Source of the DNA: Candidatus Omnitrophota bacterium
GTDB lineage: Bacteria; Omnitrophota; Gorgyraeia; Gygaellales; Profunditerraquicolaceae
Reading direction: 5' to 3'
Assembly: GCA_020063525.1 (NCBI GenBank)
Contig: JAGUUJ010000126.1
Span: forward strand, 1-22,127
DNA length: 22,127 nucleotides
In this document: piece after piece, positions 8,684 to 16,073 of the stretch
How the letters are laid out: each line of letters starts with the position of its first letter
Numbering within the stretch: the first letter of the stretch is position 1
The notes under the pieces: generated by a model
The model's database searches: none
Told to the model about the DNA's origin: nothing
The model's input: only the letters and a program-made list of their open reading frames with translations
Made by a program: the position numbers and the translations under genes

Positions 8684-8874
8684 TTGTTTTCGGGGTTATT
8701 TTAATAGGTATAGGCGTATTATTGAATTTTGCGCATAAGATACCGTTCATCGGCAGGCTTCCGGGAGATATATATATTGAGAAGAAGAATTTCAGTTTTT
8801 ATTTTCCTATAACTACATCCATATTAATCAGCATTATCCTTTCTCTAATATTTTGGCTATGGCCTCGCCGCTAA
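8659..8874 (+). CDS. Small two-helix membrane protein, DUF2905 family
   Basis: A 71-residue protein with two hydrophobic segments (about 3-23 and 45-66) separated by IPFIGRLPGDIYIEKKNFSFYFP, the typical pattern of the DUF2905 family. Function is unknown. I chose ATG 8659 (MQAIAKTLIVFG...) because family members start close to the first helix. An in-frame start 42 bases upstream would add residues that merely follow the queH frame region. The gene overlaps queH by 25 bases and the SpoIID-domain gene by about 16, so it is tightly packed and likely co-translated. Confidence 0.8.
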   Translation: MQAIAKTLIVFGVILIGIGVLLNFAHKIPFIGRLPGDIYIEKKNFSFYFPITTSILISIILSLIFWLWPRR

Positions 8875-10112
8875 AAAAGGTTATAGGTTATAGGTTATTG
8901 GTTATAAGTGTAATTATATTTTTAACCTACCACCTATCACTTATCACCTATCACCAAGCTTATGCCCAATCTTCTAAATATGTCCGGGTAGCTATTCTAC
9001 AGGATGTTTCTTCTCTGAGGCTTAAGATAAAGGGTTCTTTCGAGCTCGTTGATTCAATAAGTAACAAGGTTTTAAGCCGCGGTAAAAATTTAAATACAAC
9101 TGTTACAGTGTACAGCGACGGCATTTTGCTGGGAAATACGAAGTCTAAAACAAATAAGCTGTTTATTAAGCCGTATTACCCTGAATCTGTTATCATTAAC
9201 GGCCGTACATTTAGAGGCGATATTCAACTTATAAAAAATAATATGAAGCTGTCAGTAATCAATCATATTGACCTGGAGGATTACGTCAAAGGAATCTCTG
9301 TGGGGGAGACATCGCATTACTGGCCGATTGATTCATTAAAGGCAGAGGTAATAGTATTTCGCACATTCGCACTTTATAAAATGCAGGAAAACAGTCAAAA
9401 AGACTTTGATTTAACCAGCGATGTATATTCTCAGGTATATAGCGGACGAGCTGCCGAACGTTACCGTATAAATAAAGCAGTGGATGAAACGAGGGGTTTG
9501 GTCATTACTTATCAGGGTAAAATTTTTCCTGCTTTTTATCATGCTACCTGCGCAGGACATACAGATGATGCTTCTTTACTCTGGAATATAGATATGCCGC
9601 CTCTTAAAGGAGTTTCTTGCAATTTCTGTCAGGACTCGCCGCATTTTAAATGGCACAATGTTTTATCGCTAGGGGAAGTTAAGGATAGATTAGTAAAGGG
9701 CGGCTTAAGAATAGAGAATATAAAAGATATCATAATATTAGGCAGGGACAAATCCGAGCGCATTACAGATTTAAAAATAGTGACCGATAAAAAAGATATG
9801 AAAATTTCAGCCAAGGATTTTAGGAATATACTGGGGCCCAATATAATCAAAAGCACAAATTTCCAGGTAAAAGTAATTGACCGCGATGCAGTATTTGAAG
9901 GTTTTGGCTGGGGCCATGGCGTAGGCCTCTGCCAGTGGGGCGCTTATTTTATGGCAAAACAAGGTTACACCTATCAGCAGATCCTTGAATATTATTATCC
10001 GGGAGCCCAGATTTCTTTACTTGTGGTACAGGAAAGTATAAAACACTTTCCTATACCACTGCGAAAATCGCTTAAAGTTATTGCCGAAGGCGATTTTCTT
10101 GCTAATCGTTAA
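8859..10112 (+). CDS. Exported SpoIID/LytB-domain protein (putative peptidoglycan lytic transglycosylase)
   Basis: The SpoIID domain cleaves glycan strands of peptidoglycan, usually those stripped of stem peptides. Seen: an N-terminal hydrophobic signal region with a likely cleavage site after AYA (residue 36), the catalytic-Glu segment SVGETSHYWP with E150 and the following LKAEVIVFRTFALY, then ATCAGHTDDAS, CNFCQDSPHFKW, and GWGHGVGLCQWGA near 350-362. Length is 417 aa from ATG 8859; a TTG at 8853 is possible. The signal peptide (about residues 7-33) is encoded by heptameric inverted repeats, which is unusual. It overlaps the DUF2905 gene, and queA follows after 7 bases. SpoIID-like proteins occur widely in non-sporulating bacteria, so this does not imply sporulation. 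Confidence 0.88.
   Translation: MASPLKKVIGYRLLVISVIIFLTYHLSLITYHQAYAQSSKYVRVAILQDVSSLRLKIKGSFELVDSISNKVLSRGKNLNTTVTVYSDGILLGNTKSKTNKLFIKPYYPESVIINGRTFRGDIQLIKNNMKLSVINHIDLEDYVKGISVGETSHYWPIDSLKAEVIVFRTFALYKMQENSQKDFDLTSDVYSQVYSGRAAERYRINKAVDETRGLVITYQGKIFPAFYHATCAGHTDDASLLWNIDMPPLKGVSCNFCQDSPHFKWHNVLSLGEVKDRLVKGGLRIENIKDIIILGRDKSERITDLKIVTDKKDMKISAKDFRNILGPNIIKSTNFQVKVIDRDAVFEGFGWGHGVGLCQWGAYFMAKQGYTYQQILEYYYPGAQISLLVVQESIKHFPIPLRKSLKVIAEGDFLANR
8879..8955. repeat. Heptamer inverted repeat inside the SpoIID-protein signal peptide
   Basis: The left arm 8879-8910 is built of GGTTATA-like heptamers (GGTTATA, GGTTATA, GGTTATT, GGTTATA). The right arm 8924-8955 is built of CTATCAC-like heptamers on the opposite sense. 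The two arms match as an imperfect inverted repeat, 23 of 32 positions by my hand alignment. A 13-base AT-rich spacer forms the loop. The whole element is read in frame and contains no stop. Confidence 0.8.
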
Positions 10113-10119
10113 TAGTTAT

Positions 10120-11109
10120 ATGAAACTATCAGAATTTGATTATCCTTTACCTAAAGAATTAATAGCGCAATATCCTTTAAAAGAAAGGGACACAGCCAGG
10201 CTTTTAGTTTTAGACCGCCAGCAATGCACCATAGGACACCGTATTTTTAAAAATATAGTAGATTATTTTCGGCAGGACGACCTCATTGTGTTAAATAATA
10301 CCGAAGTCCTACCCAGCCGTTTAATCGGCTCAAGGGTAACCGGAGGTAAAGTTGAGCTTTTACTTCTAAGGCAAAAATCCGGCTTAACCTTCGATGCATT
10401 AATTAAACCTAGCCGCGTAAAACTCAAAGAGAAAATAATATTTAACGGCAATAAAATCTACGGCGAGGTGACGGCTAAAAATGAAATCACTTTTAAAGCT
10501 TTAGATATAGAGACGATTTATAACTTAGGCGTGATGCCTTTGCCGCCCTATATAAAAAGAGTTCCCCAGGATTTAGATAATGTTTATTACCAGACAGTAT
10601 ATGCCCAAGAATTAGGTTCCATTGCTTCGCCGACAGCAGGGTTGCATTTCACAGAAGAATTAATGACGCAGATTAAATCGCGCGGCGTAAATATTGCTTA
10701 TATTACCTTGCATATCGGTTATTCTACATTTAAACCAGTCAAAAGCGAAGATATTACCGAGCATAAGATGGAAAAGGAGTATTTTCAGATTAACCAAGAG
10801 GCGCAAAGTAACATAAATCAGGCACATCTGAAGAAGGGGCGCATATTTGCAGTAGGGACAACTGCCTGCCGTTCTTTAGAAACTTATGCTTCAGGAAATA
10901 AAGACGGATATACTGATTTATTTATCTATCCCGGATATAAATTCAAGCTCACTGATTGCCTGCTCACTAATTTTCATCTGCCTCGCACAACCTTGTTTAT
11001 GTTAGCCTGTGCTTTCGCAGGAGAGAAATTGATTAAAAAGGCATATCAGGAAGCCATTGATAAAAAATACAGATTTTATAGCTATGGCGATGCGATGTTG
11101 ATTGTTTAA
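10120..11109 (+). CDS. queA: S-adenosylmethionine:tRNA ribosyltransferase-isomerase QueA
   Basis: Transfers and rearranges the ribosyl part of SAM onto 7-aminomethyl-7-deazaguanine in tRNA, giving epoxyqueuosine, the QueH substrate. The N-terminus MKLSEFDYPLPKELIAQYP is characteristic. Further family marks are VLNNTEVLPSRL, MPLPPYIKR, SPTAGLHFTEEL and the C-terminal LTNFHLPRTTLFMLACAFAG. Length is 329 aa from ATG 10120, matching the family. An in-frame ATG 39 bases upstream is rejected because it lies inside the preceding gene and adds a non-family extension. The TAA stop (11107-11109) falls in the first unit of a TTTAATG array. Confidence 0.96.
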   Translation: MKLSEFDYPLPKELIAQYPLKERDTARLLVLDRQQCTIGHRIFKNIVDYFRQDDLIVLNNTEVLPSRLIGSRVTGGKVELLLLRQKSGLTFDALIKPSRVKLKEKIIFNGNKIYGEVTAKNEITFKALDIETIYNLGVMPLPPYIKRVPQDLDNVYYQTVYAQELGSIASPTAGLHFTEELMTQIKSRGVNIAYITLHIGYSTFKPVKSEDITEHKMEKEYFQINQEAQSNINQAHLKKGRIFAVGTTACRSLETYASGNKDGYTDLFIYPGYKFKLTDCLLTNFHLPRTTLFMLACAFAGEKLIKKAYQEAIDKKYRFYSYGDAMLIV

Positions 11110-11132
11110 AGTTTAATGTTTAATGTTTAATG
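11105..11132. repeat. Heptamer array joining the queA stop and the tgt start
   Basis: TTTAAAG (11105-11111) is followed by three perfect TTTAATG units (11112-11132). The first unit contains the queA stop TAA (11107-11109). The third unit contains the tgt ATG (11123-11125). Because the period is 7, the three ATGs at 11116, 11123 and 11130 fall in three different frames, and only 11123 opens tgt. Confidence 0.9.
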
Positions 11133-12217
11133 TAATTCATAAGGACAAAAAATCAAAGGCGCGTTTAGGTAAATTAATCACTGCTCATGGAGAAATAGAT
11201 ACTCCCTGTTTTATGCCGGTAGGAACCCAGGGCACGGTCAAGACGCTCTCTCCCCGGGAATTAAACGATTGCGGCGCTTCAATTATTTTGTCTAATGCCT
11301 ACCATCTTTTTTTGCGGCCCGGCATGGAAGTAATCAGAAAGGCAGGAGGCCTGCATAGCTTTATATCGTGGCCCAACCCTATATTGACAGATAGCGGCGG
11401 TTATCAGATATTCAGTTTAGCGCTTTTAAGAAAAGTTAATGACCGGGGCGTGGAATTTCAGTCTCACATAGACGGCCTTAAGCATTTTTTAACTCCCGAA
11501 GATGTTATTCAGATTCAGGAAGGTTTTGGCTCAGATATCATTATGCCTTTAGATGAATGCGTACATTATCCTTGCGGTAAAGACCATGCAACTGTGGCGA
11601 TGGAAAGGACAATAGATTGGGGGAGGCGCTCAAAAGCGGTTCATAATAATCAGGCATTGCTTTTTGGTATAGTTCAGGGCGCAACTTATGAAGACTTACG
11701 CCGAGTCTGTAGCGAGCAACTGACAGAGATAGGATTTGACGGCTATGCAATAGGCGGGGTTTCGGTTGGAGAACCCAAGAACTTAAGCTATAATATTGTA
11801 AATTTTGTCTTAGGGTTTTTACCGCAAGATAAACCACATTATCTTATGGGTGTGGGTGTGCCGGAGGATATAATTAATGCAGTGGAATTGGGAATTGATA
11901 TGTTTGATTGCGTGGTTCCTACGCGTTACGGCAGGAATGGAACTGCTTTTACCAGTGAAGGCAAACTTACTATAAGGAATTCTCCTTATATAGAAGATTT
12001 CAGCCCTTTAGACAAGAAATGTAGTTGTTATACCTGTAAAAATTTTAGCCGTGCGTATTTGCGTCATTTATTTAATACAGATGAGATTTTAGGCCTAAGA
12101 TTAGTTTCGCTGCATAATATCCATTTCTATTTAGAATTAATGCGTAATACTAGAGATGCGATTGCTCAAGATAGATTTGCGGAATTTAAAAAAGAATTTT
12201 TGAGTAGTTATAAATAA
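11123..12217 (+). CDS. tgt: Queuine/preQ1 tRNA-guanine transglycosylase
   Basis: Exchanges the wobble guanine of GUN-anticodon tRNAs for preQ1 (or queuine), the step before QueA. The catalytic proton-acceptor segment LTDSGGYQIFSL is present with D90. The nucleophile is D262 in DMFDCVVPTRYGRNG. The zinc site is C300, C302, C305 and H331. GIVQG (182-186) and GYAIGGVSVGE (207-217) line the base pocket. Length of 364 aa is normal. Its start codon lies inside a 7-bp repeat array with no clear ribosome binding site. It follows queA by 13 bases, and trmD follows 7 bases after its stop. Confidence 0.97.
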   Translation: MFNVIHKDKKSKARLGKLITAHGEIDTPCFMPVGTQGTVKTLSPRELNDCGASIILSNAYHLFLRPGMEVIRKAGGLHSFISWPNPILTDSGGYQIFSLALLRKVNDRGVEFQSHIDGLKHFLTPEDVIQIQEGFGSDIIMPLDECVHYPCGKDHATVAMERTIDWGRRSKAVHNNQALLFGIVQGATYEDLRRVCSEQLTEIGFDGYAIGGVSVGEPKNLSYNIVNFVLGFLPQDKPHYLMGVGVPEDIINAVELGIDMFDCVVPTRYGRNGTAFTSEGKLTIRNSPYIEDFSPLDKKCSCYTCKNFSRAYLRHLFNTDEILGLRLVSLHNIHFYLELMRNTRDAIAQDRFAEFKKEFLSSYK

Positions 12218-12224
12218 TTTAGTT

Positions 12225-12953
12225 ATGCGTATAGACATAATCACCATATTTCCTAGAATGTTCGAGCCGGTGCTGAATGAATCTATCGTTAAACGGGCGC
12301 AAAATAAAGGCAAAGCCAAGATTTACATCCATAACCTCAGAGATTACTCACAAGACAAACACAAAAAAGTTGATGACCGTCCTTTTGGCGGCGGTTCCGG
12401 TATGGTGATGCGGCCAGAGCCAATATTTAAGGCAGTAGAGCATATTCTGGGTTATCGGTTATCGGTTATCGGTTATCGGCGAGGACCTAAAACCGAGCAC
12501 CGAAAACCGAATACCAGAGTTATTTTGTTATGTCCTCAAGGAGAAAGGTTAAGTCAAAAGGCTGCCCAAAGATTAGCAAAATATAAACATTTAATTTTAA
12601 TCTGCGGCCATTACGAAGGGATAGATGAAAGGGTCAGGCAATACTTAGTAGATGAAGAAATTTCTATCGGCGATTATGTCTTAACCGGCGGAGAACTGCC
12701 GGCAATGGTTTTAGTGGATTGCCTGGTACGGCTTATACCCGGCGTATTGGGTAATAAAAATTCCTTGAATTTTGAATCATTTGCGGGTAATCTATTGGAG
12801 TATCCCCAGTATACAAGGCCTGCCCATTATCGTAGGATGAAGGTGCCAGCAATTCTTTTATCGGGTAATCATAAAAAAATCGCGGAGTGGAGAGAAAATC
12901 AGGCAATTAAGAGAACCAAGAAGATAAGGCCGGATTTATTGGTATGTGAATAA
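12225..12953 (+). CDS. trmD: tRNA (guanine-N1-)-methyltransferase TrmD with a repeat-encoded insertion
   Basis: Methylates G37 of tRNAs using SAM; SPOUT-class trefoil-knot enzyme. Family marks: MRIDIITIFPRMF at the start, RPFGGGSGMVMRPEP (52-66), LCPQGERLSQ (102-111), the knot region LICGHYEGIDERV and EISIGDYVLTGGELPAMV. Length is 242 aa. Residues 76-97 (GYRLSVIGYR... region) are encoded by a heptamer inverted repeat and lengthen the loop just before the LCPQG strand by roughly 15 residues relative to E. coli TrmD as I recall it. The frame is kept, so the gene looks functional. It lies in the common trmD-rplS-rnhB order; rpsP and rimM, usual upstream partners, are replaced by tgt. Confidence 0.95.
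   Translation: MRIDIITIFPRMFEPVLNESIVKRAQNKGKAKIYIHNLRDYSQDKHKKVDDRPFGGGSGMVMRPEPIFKAVEHILGYRLSVIGYRRGPKTEHRKPNTRVILLCPQGERLSQKAAQRLAKYKHLILICGHYEGIDERVRQYLVDEEISIGDYVLTGGELPAMVLVDCLVRLIPGVLGNKNSLNFESFAGNLLEYPQYTRPAHYRRMKVPAILLSGNHKKIAEWRENQAIKRTKKIRPDLLVCE
12450..12515. repeat. Heptamer inverted repeat inserted in frame in trmD
   Basis: Left arm 12450-12479 is (GGTTATC)x4 plus GG, perfect. Right arm 12492-12515 is ACCGAGCACCGAAAACCGAATACC-like, i.e. degenerate complementary heptamers (units ending CCGA). The intervening 12 bases would be the loop of a hairpin. The 7-bp unit has no stop in any forward frame and, over 21 bases, encodes the heptapeptide GYRLSVI. Confidence 0.88.
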
Positions 12954-12965
12954 TGATTTAGTATG

Positions 12966-12971
12966 AGGAGG
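12966..12971 (+). promoter_or_regulatory. Strong ribosome binding site of rplS
   Basis: AGGAGG lies 5 bases before the rplS ATG at 12977. It is a full Shine-Dalgarno match, in contrast to the weak or absent sites of most neighbours. Confidence 0.85.
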
Positions 12972-12976
12972 ATTAG

Positions 12977-13330
12977 ATGGATAAGATGAAGCTTATTGAA
13001 TCTGAATATTTAAAAAAAGATATCCCTGCATTTAATGTCGGTGATACGGTAAGGGTAATGGTTAAGATTCCCGAGGCCGATAAAGTGCGCCTGCATCCCT
13101 TTGAGGGCGTAGTCATCGCAAAGCGGGGTAACGGCATAAAAGAGAATTTTACCGTCAGAAAGGTATCTTACGGAGAAGGCATTGAGCGTGTCTTTCCTAT
13201 GCATTCACCGAGTATTGAACGTATTGAAGTGTTGCGTTCGGGTAAGGTCAAAAGAGCAAAACTTTATTATCTAAGAGGCAAAGTCGGGAAACGCGCTACC
13301 AAGATTGAGAGCGAAGAAGGGAAGACTTAG
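12977..13330 (+). CDS. rplS: 50S ribosomal protein L19
   Basis: Structural protein at the interface of the large and small ribosomal subunits. The family pattern FNVGDTVRVMVKI (15-27), FEGVVIAKRG and NFTVRKVSYGEGIERVFPMHSP is clear, ending in RGKVGKRATKI. Length of 117 aa is normal. A strong AGGAGG 5 bases before ATG suggests high translation. It follows trmD by 23 bases. The stop TAG (13328-13330) overlaps the first bases of a heptamer repeat. Confidence 0.98.
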   Translation: MDKMKLIESEYLKKDIPAFNVGDTVRVMVKIPEADKVRLHPFEGVVIAKRGNGIKENFTVRKVSYGEGIERVFPMHSPSIERIEVLRSGKVKRAKLYYLRGKVGKRATKIESEEGKT

Positions 13331-13389
13331 CGTATAGCGTTTAGAAAAACTATACGCTAAACGCTATCCGCTATCCGCTAAACGCTAAA
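13329..13389. repeat. Heptamer inverted/tandem repeat between rplS and rnhB
   Basis: The left arm starts AGCGTATAGCGTTTAG (13329-13344). After AAAAA the right side carries CGCTAAA/CGCTATC-type heptamers in tandem to 13389 (CTATACG then CTAAACG, CTATCCG, CTATCCG, CTAAACG). AGCGTATAG pairs perfectly with CTATACGCT (13350-13358), with further pairing in other registers. The leading AG is the end of the rplS stop codon. Units contain TAA, so this copy could not be translated. Confidence 0.85.
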
Positions 13390-13394
13390 AAAGA

Positions 13395-13997
13395 TTGCTT
13401 TACTACGAACGTAAATTTAAAAAATTGGGTTATAATTTTATCATTGGAGTGGATGAGGTGGGGCGAGGGCCCCTGGCTGGCCCAGTAATGGCAGCAGCAG
13501 TTACTTTAAAAACAGTTCGTTTTAAAAACCGCATAGATGATTCTAAAAAATTGACCCCTTCCCAGAGAGAGCATGCATTTGGAGAGATTGTTAATAAGTC
13601 TGTATTTGGCATCGGCATAATAAACGAAAAAGTTATTGACCGCCAGAATATCGCAGTAGCAACGCGCATGGCAATGGAACAGGCAATATCAGGGCTCATC
13701 GATAAATTAAAACCCAATCATAAGCATCATATCCATATACTCGTGGATGGAAATATAAAACTGGATATCGATTTACCTTTTACCAATATTATAAAAGGCG
13801 ACTCCAAATCTAAAAGCATTGCCTGCGCTTCTATTTTGGCTAAGGTAATCAGAGACAGGATTATGTCTTTATACGATAAAATATATCCGCAATACGGATT
13901 TTTAAAACATAAGGGTTATCCTACAAGAGAACATCGGCTGGCATTAAAGAGATTTGGGCCGTCTTTAATTCACAGAACCAGTTTTTACGGTGTCTAA
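13395..13997 (+). CDS. rnhB: Ribonuclease HII
   Basis: Cleaves the RNA strand of RNA-DNA hybrids and starts removal of misincorporated ribonucleotides. The N-terminal catalytic motif GVDEVGRGPLAGPV contains D20 and E21. Further acidic residues are D118 (LVDGN) and D154 (VIRDRI). The KGDSKSKSIACASILAKV segment and the C-terminal HKGYPTREH are typical. Length is 200 aa. The start is TTG 13395, directly behind the heptamer repeat. No in-frame ATG lies before the catalytic motif, and there is no real Shine-Dalgarno sequence (only A-rich sequence). It overlaps the yraN-family gene by 8 bases. Confidence 0.95.
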   Translation: MLYYERKFKKLGYNFIIGVDEVGRGPLAGPVMAAAVTLKTVRFKNRIDDSKKLTPSQREHAFGEIVNKSVFGIGIINEKVIDRQNIAVATRMAMEQAISGLIDKLKPNHKHHIHILVDGNIKLDIDLPFTNIIKGDSKSKSIACASILAKVIRDRIMSLYDKIYPQYGFLKHKGYPTREHRLALKRFGPSLIHRTSFYGV

Positions 13998-14370
13998 ACA
14001 AGATTTATATTTAGGTAAAAAGGGAGAAGAAACAGCGGTTGGTTTATTAAAAGGCAACGGGTATAAAATCCTGTTAAGAAATTATAAAACAAAGTTAGGC
14101 GAGATAGATATTATTGCCTTCGATAAAGGTACAATCTGTTTTGTAGAAGTCAAGACGCGCCAATCTGACAGGTTTGGTTTACCTGCCGAGGCAATATCAG
14201 CGTCCAAGCAAAGACAGATTTCTAAAGCAGCGCTCATGTTTCTTAAAGAAAGAAACCTTTTAGATAAAAAAGCAAGGTTTGATGTTGTTTCTATAATGTA
14301 TTCAAAAGATAATCCCAAGTTAGACTTGATTAAAAATGCCTTTGAACTGGATAACGATTTTGTTTATTAG
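13990..14370 (+). CDS. YraN/UPF0102 family endonuclease-like protein
   Basis: Small protein with the restriction-endonuclease-like fold found beside rnhB in many bacteria. The family pattern is GKKGEETAVGLLKGNGYKIL (near 9-28), then LGEIDIIAFD (36-45) and CFVEVKTR (50-57). E13, D40, E53 and K55 match the PD-(D/E)xK arrangement. Length of 126 aa is normal. Its GTG start at 13990 overlaps the rnhB end. Its cellular role is poorly defined. Its TAG stop provides the first bases of the fhs Shine-Dalgarno. Confidence 0.92.
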   Translation: MSKQDLYLGKKGEETAVGLLKGNGYKILLRNYKTKLGEIDIIAFDKGTICFVEVKTRQSDRFGLPAEAISASKQRQISKAALMFLKERNLLDKKARFDVVSIMYSKDNPKLDLIKNAFELDNDFVY

Positions 14371-14378
14371 GAGAATTT

Positions 14379-16073
14379 ATGCTATCTGATATCGAGATTG
14401 TGCAGAAGGCAAAAAAAGAACCCATAGAGAAGATAGCTGATAAACTTAAAATAGAGAAGAAATATCTTGTTCCTTATGGCCACTATATTGCCAAGATAGA
14501 TTTAAGTATCTTGGATAAGATTCAGGATGCAAAAAAAGGCAAATATATTTTAGTTACTGCTATTACTCCTACTCCTTTGGGCGAAGGAAAGACCGTAACC
14601 ACCATAGGGCTTTCGATGAGCTTAAATAAATTAGGAAAAGTTACTTCGACCTGTATAAGGCAGCCTTCCTTAGGGCCTGTGTTTGGGATAAAAGGCGGTG
14701 CAGCAGGAGGCGGATATTCCCAAGTCTTACCTATGGAGGATTTTAATCTTAATTTTACCGGTGATGTGCATGCAGTTGGCCTTGCCCATAACCTGGCAGT
14801 AGCATTCTTAGATAATTCTGTATTCAAAGGCAATACACTAAATATCAATCCTGATAAAATTTACTGGCGCCGGGTAGTAGATGTAAGCGATAGATTCTTA
14901 AGAAATGTAAGGATCGGTTTAGGCACAAAAGAAGACGGGATTCCCCGTGATACGGGCTTTGATATTACGGTAGCGTCCGAAATAATGGCAATATTAGCTT
15001 TAAATAGCGGCTTGCAGGACTTGCGGCAGCGCATCGGTAGAATAGTTTTAGCAGATAGTTTGGATGATAAGCCTGTAACCACGCAAGATTTAAAGGTTGC
15101 AGGTAGTATGTCAGTTCTTCTAAAAGACGCTATAAAACCAAATCTCATCCAGACAATCGAGAATACGCCTTGTTTTGTACACGCAGGGCCTTTTGCTAAT
15201 ATTGCTCACGGAAACAGTTCGATATTAGCGGATAGGATCGCCTTAGCATTTTCCGACTACGTGGTTACCGAGGCAGGTTTTGGCGCTGACTGCGGCGCAG
15301 AGAAATTTTTTGATATCAAATGCCGCGCAAGCGGCTTTATACCGGATGCAGCTGTGATTGTTTGTTCTATAAGGGCCTTGAAAGCTCACAGCGGAAAATT
15401 TAAGATTGTGGCGGGTATGCCGTTAGATACCTGCCTTGAGAAAGAAGATATAAAAGCCATAGAAGAAGGATTATGTAATTTAGAAAAACACATAGAAAAC
15501 GTCAAGGCTTTTGGCATACCCGTTGTGGTAGCGATTAACAAATTTAATTCGGATACGGATAAAGAAATAGAATTGGTTAGAAAGAAAGCCTTGGAATTTG
15601 GCGCAGACAGCTGCGAAATGAGTGAAGTTTTTAGCCAAGGCTCAAAAGGCGGGATAGATTTGGCCAAGAGCGTGATTAAGGCAGCAAGTCTTCCCAAAAA
15701 ATTTAATTTTCTCTACCCTCTGGATATACCCATTAAAGAAAAGATCAGGGTTATTGCTACAAAGATTTATGGCGCAAGGGATGTAGAGTATTCTGATTTA
15801 GCGGAGGAAAAAATTAAATTATTCACGCAACGACGGTGGGATAATTTAGCAATATGTATGGCCAAGACACACCTCTCCTTATCCCACGACCCCAATCTTA
15901 AGGGAAGGCCCAGAGATTTTATCTTGCCTATAAGGGATATCCGCGCCTCAATTGGCGCAGGGTTTCTATATCCTCTCTGCGGTAAAATGCAGACTATGCC
16001 TGGGTTACCAAGTCATCCTGTGGGTGAAAATATTGACATTAACGGGAAAGGAAATATTGTAGGATTATCATGA
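14379..16073 (+). CDS. fhs: Formate-tetrahydrofolate ligase
   Basis: ATP-dependent ligation of formate to THF, giving 10-formyl-THF; first THF step of the Wood-Ljungdahl methyl branch and a source of C1 units. The P-loop-like ATP site TPTPLGEGKT is at 63-72, followed by RQPSLGPVFGIKGGAAGGGYSQV-type sequence (94-116) and FTGDVHAVGLAHNL. The C-terminal TMPGLPSHPVGENIDI is also typical. Length of 564 aa is close to the usual 555-560. A good AGGAG (14369-14373) lies 5 bases before ATG. It overlaps fchA by 4 bases (ATGA), so the two are probably coupled. Monofunctional, as in bacteria. Confidence 0.97.
   Translation: MLSDIEIVQKAKKEPIEKIADKLKIEKKYLVPYGHYIAKIDLSILDKIQDAKKGKYILVTAITPTPLGEGKTVTTIGLSMSLNKLGKVTSTCIRQPSLGPVFGIKGGAAGGGYSQVLPMEDFNLNFTGDVHAVGLAHNLAVAFLDNSVFKGNTLNINPDKIYWRRVVDVSDRFLRNVRIGLGTKEDGIPRDTGFDITVASEIMAILALNSGLQDLRQRIGRIVLADSLDDKPVTTQDLKVAGSMSVLLKDAIKPNLIQTIENTPCFVHAGPFANIAHGNSSILADRIALAFSDYVVTEAGFGADCGAEKFFDIKCRASGFIPDAAVIVCSIRALKAHSGKFKIVAGMPLDTCLEKEDIKAIEEGLCNLEKHIENVKAFGIPVVVAINKFNSDTDKEIELVRKKALEFGADSCEMSEVFSQGSKGGIDLAKSVIKAASLPKKFNFLYPLDIPIKEKIRVIATKIYGARDVEYSDLAEEKIKLFTQRRWDNLAICMAKTHLSLSHDPNLKGRPRDFILPIRDIRASIGAGFLYPLCGKMQTMPGLPSHPVGENIDINGKGNIVGLS

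Noticed and set aside
8859..10112. SpoIID domain taken as evidence for endospore formation
   Set aside because: The domain is widespread in non-sporulating bacteria and no other sporulation gene is present.
10081..10119. Upstream ATG for queA
   Set aside because: It lies inside the preceding gene, and the family N-terminus MKLSEFDYPLP begins at 10120.
12450..13389. Tandem short repeats considered as a CRISPR array
   Set aside because: Units are only 7 bp, contiguous and without spacers, and no cas genes are nearby.
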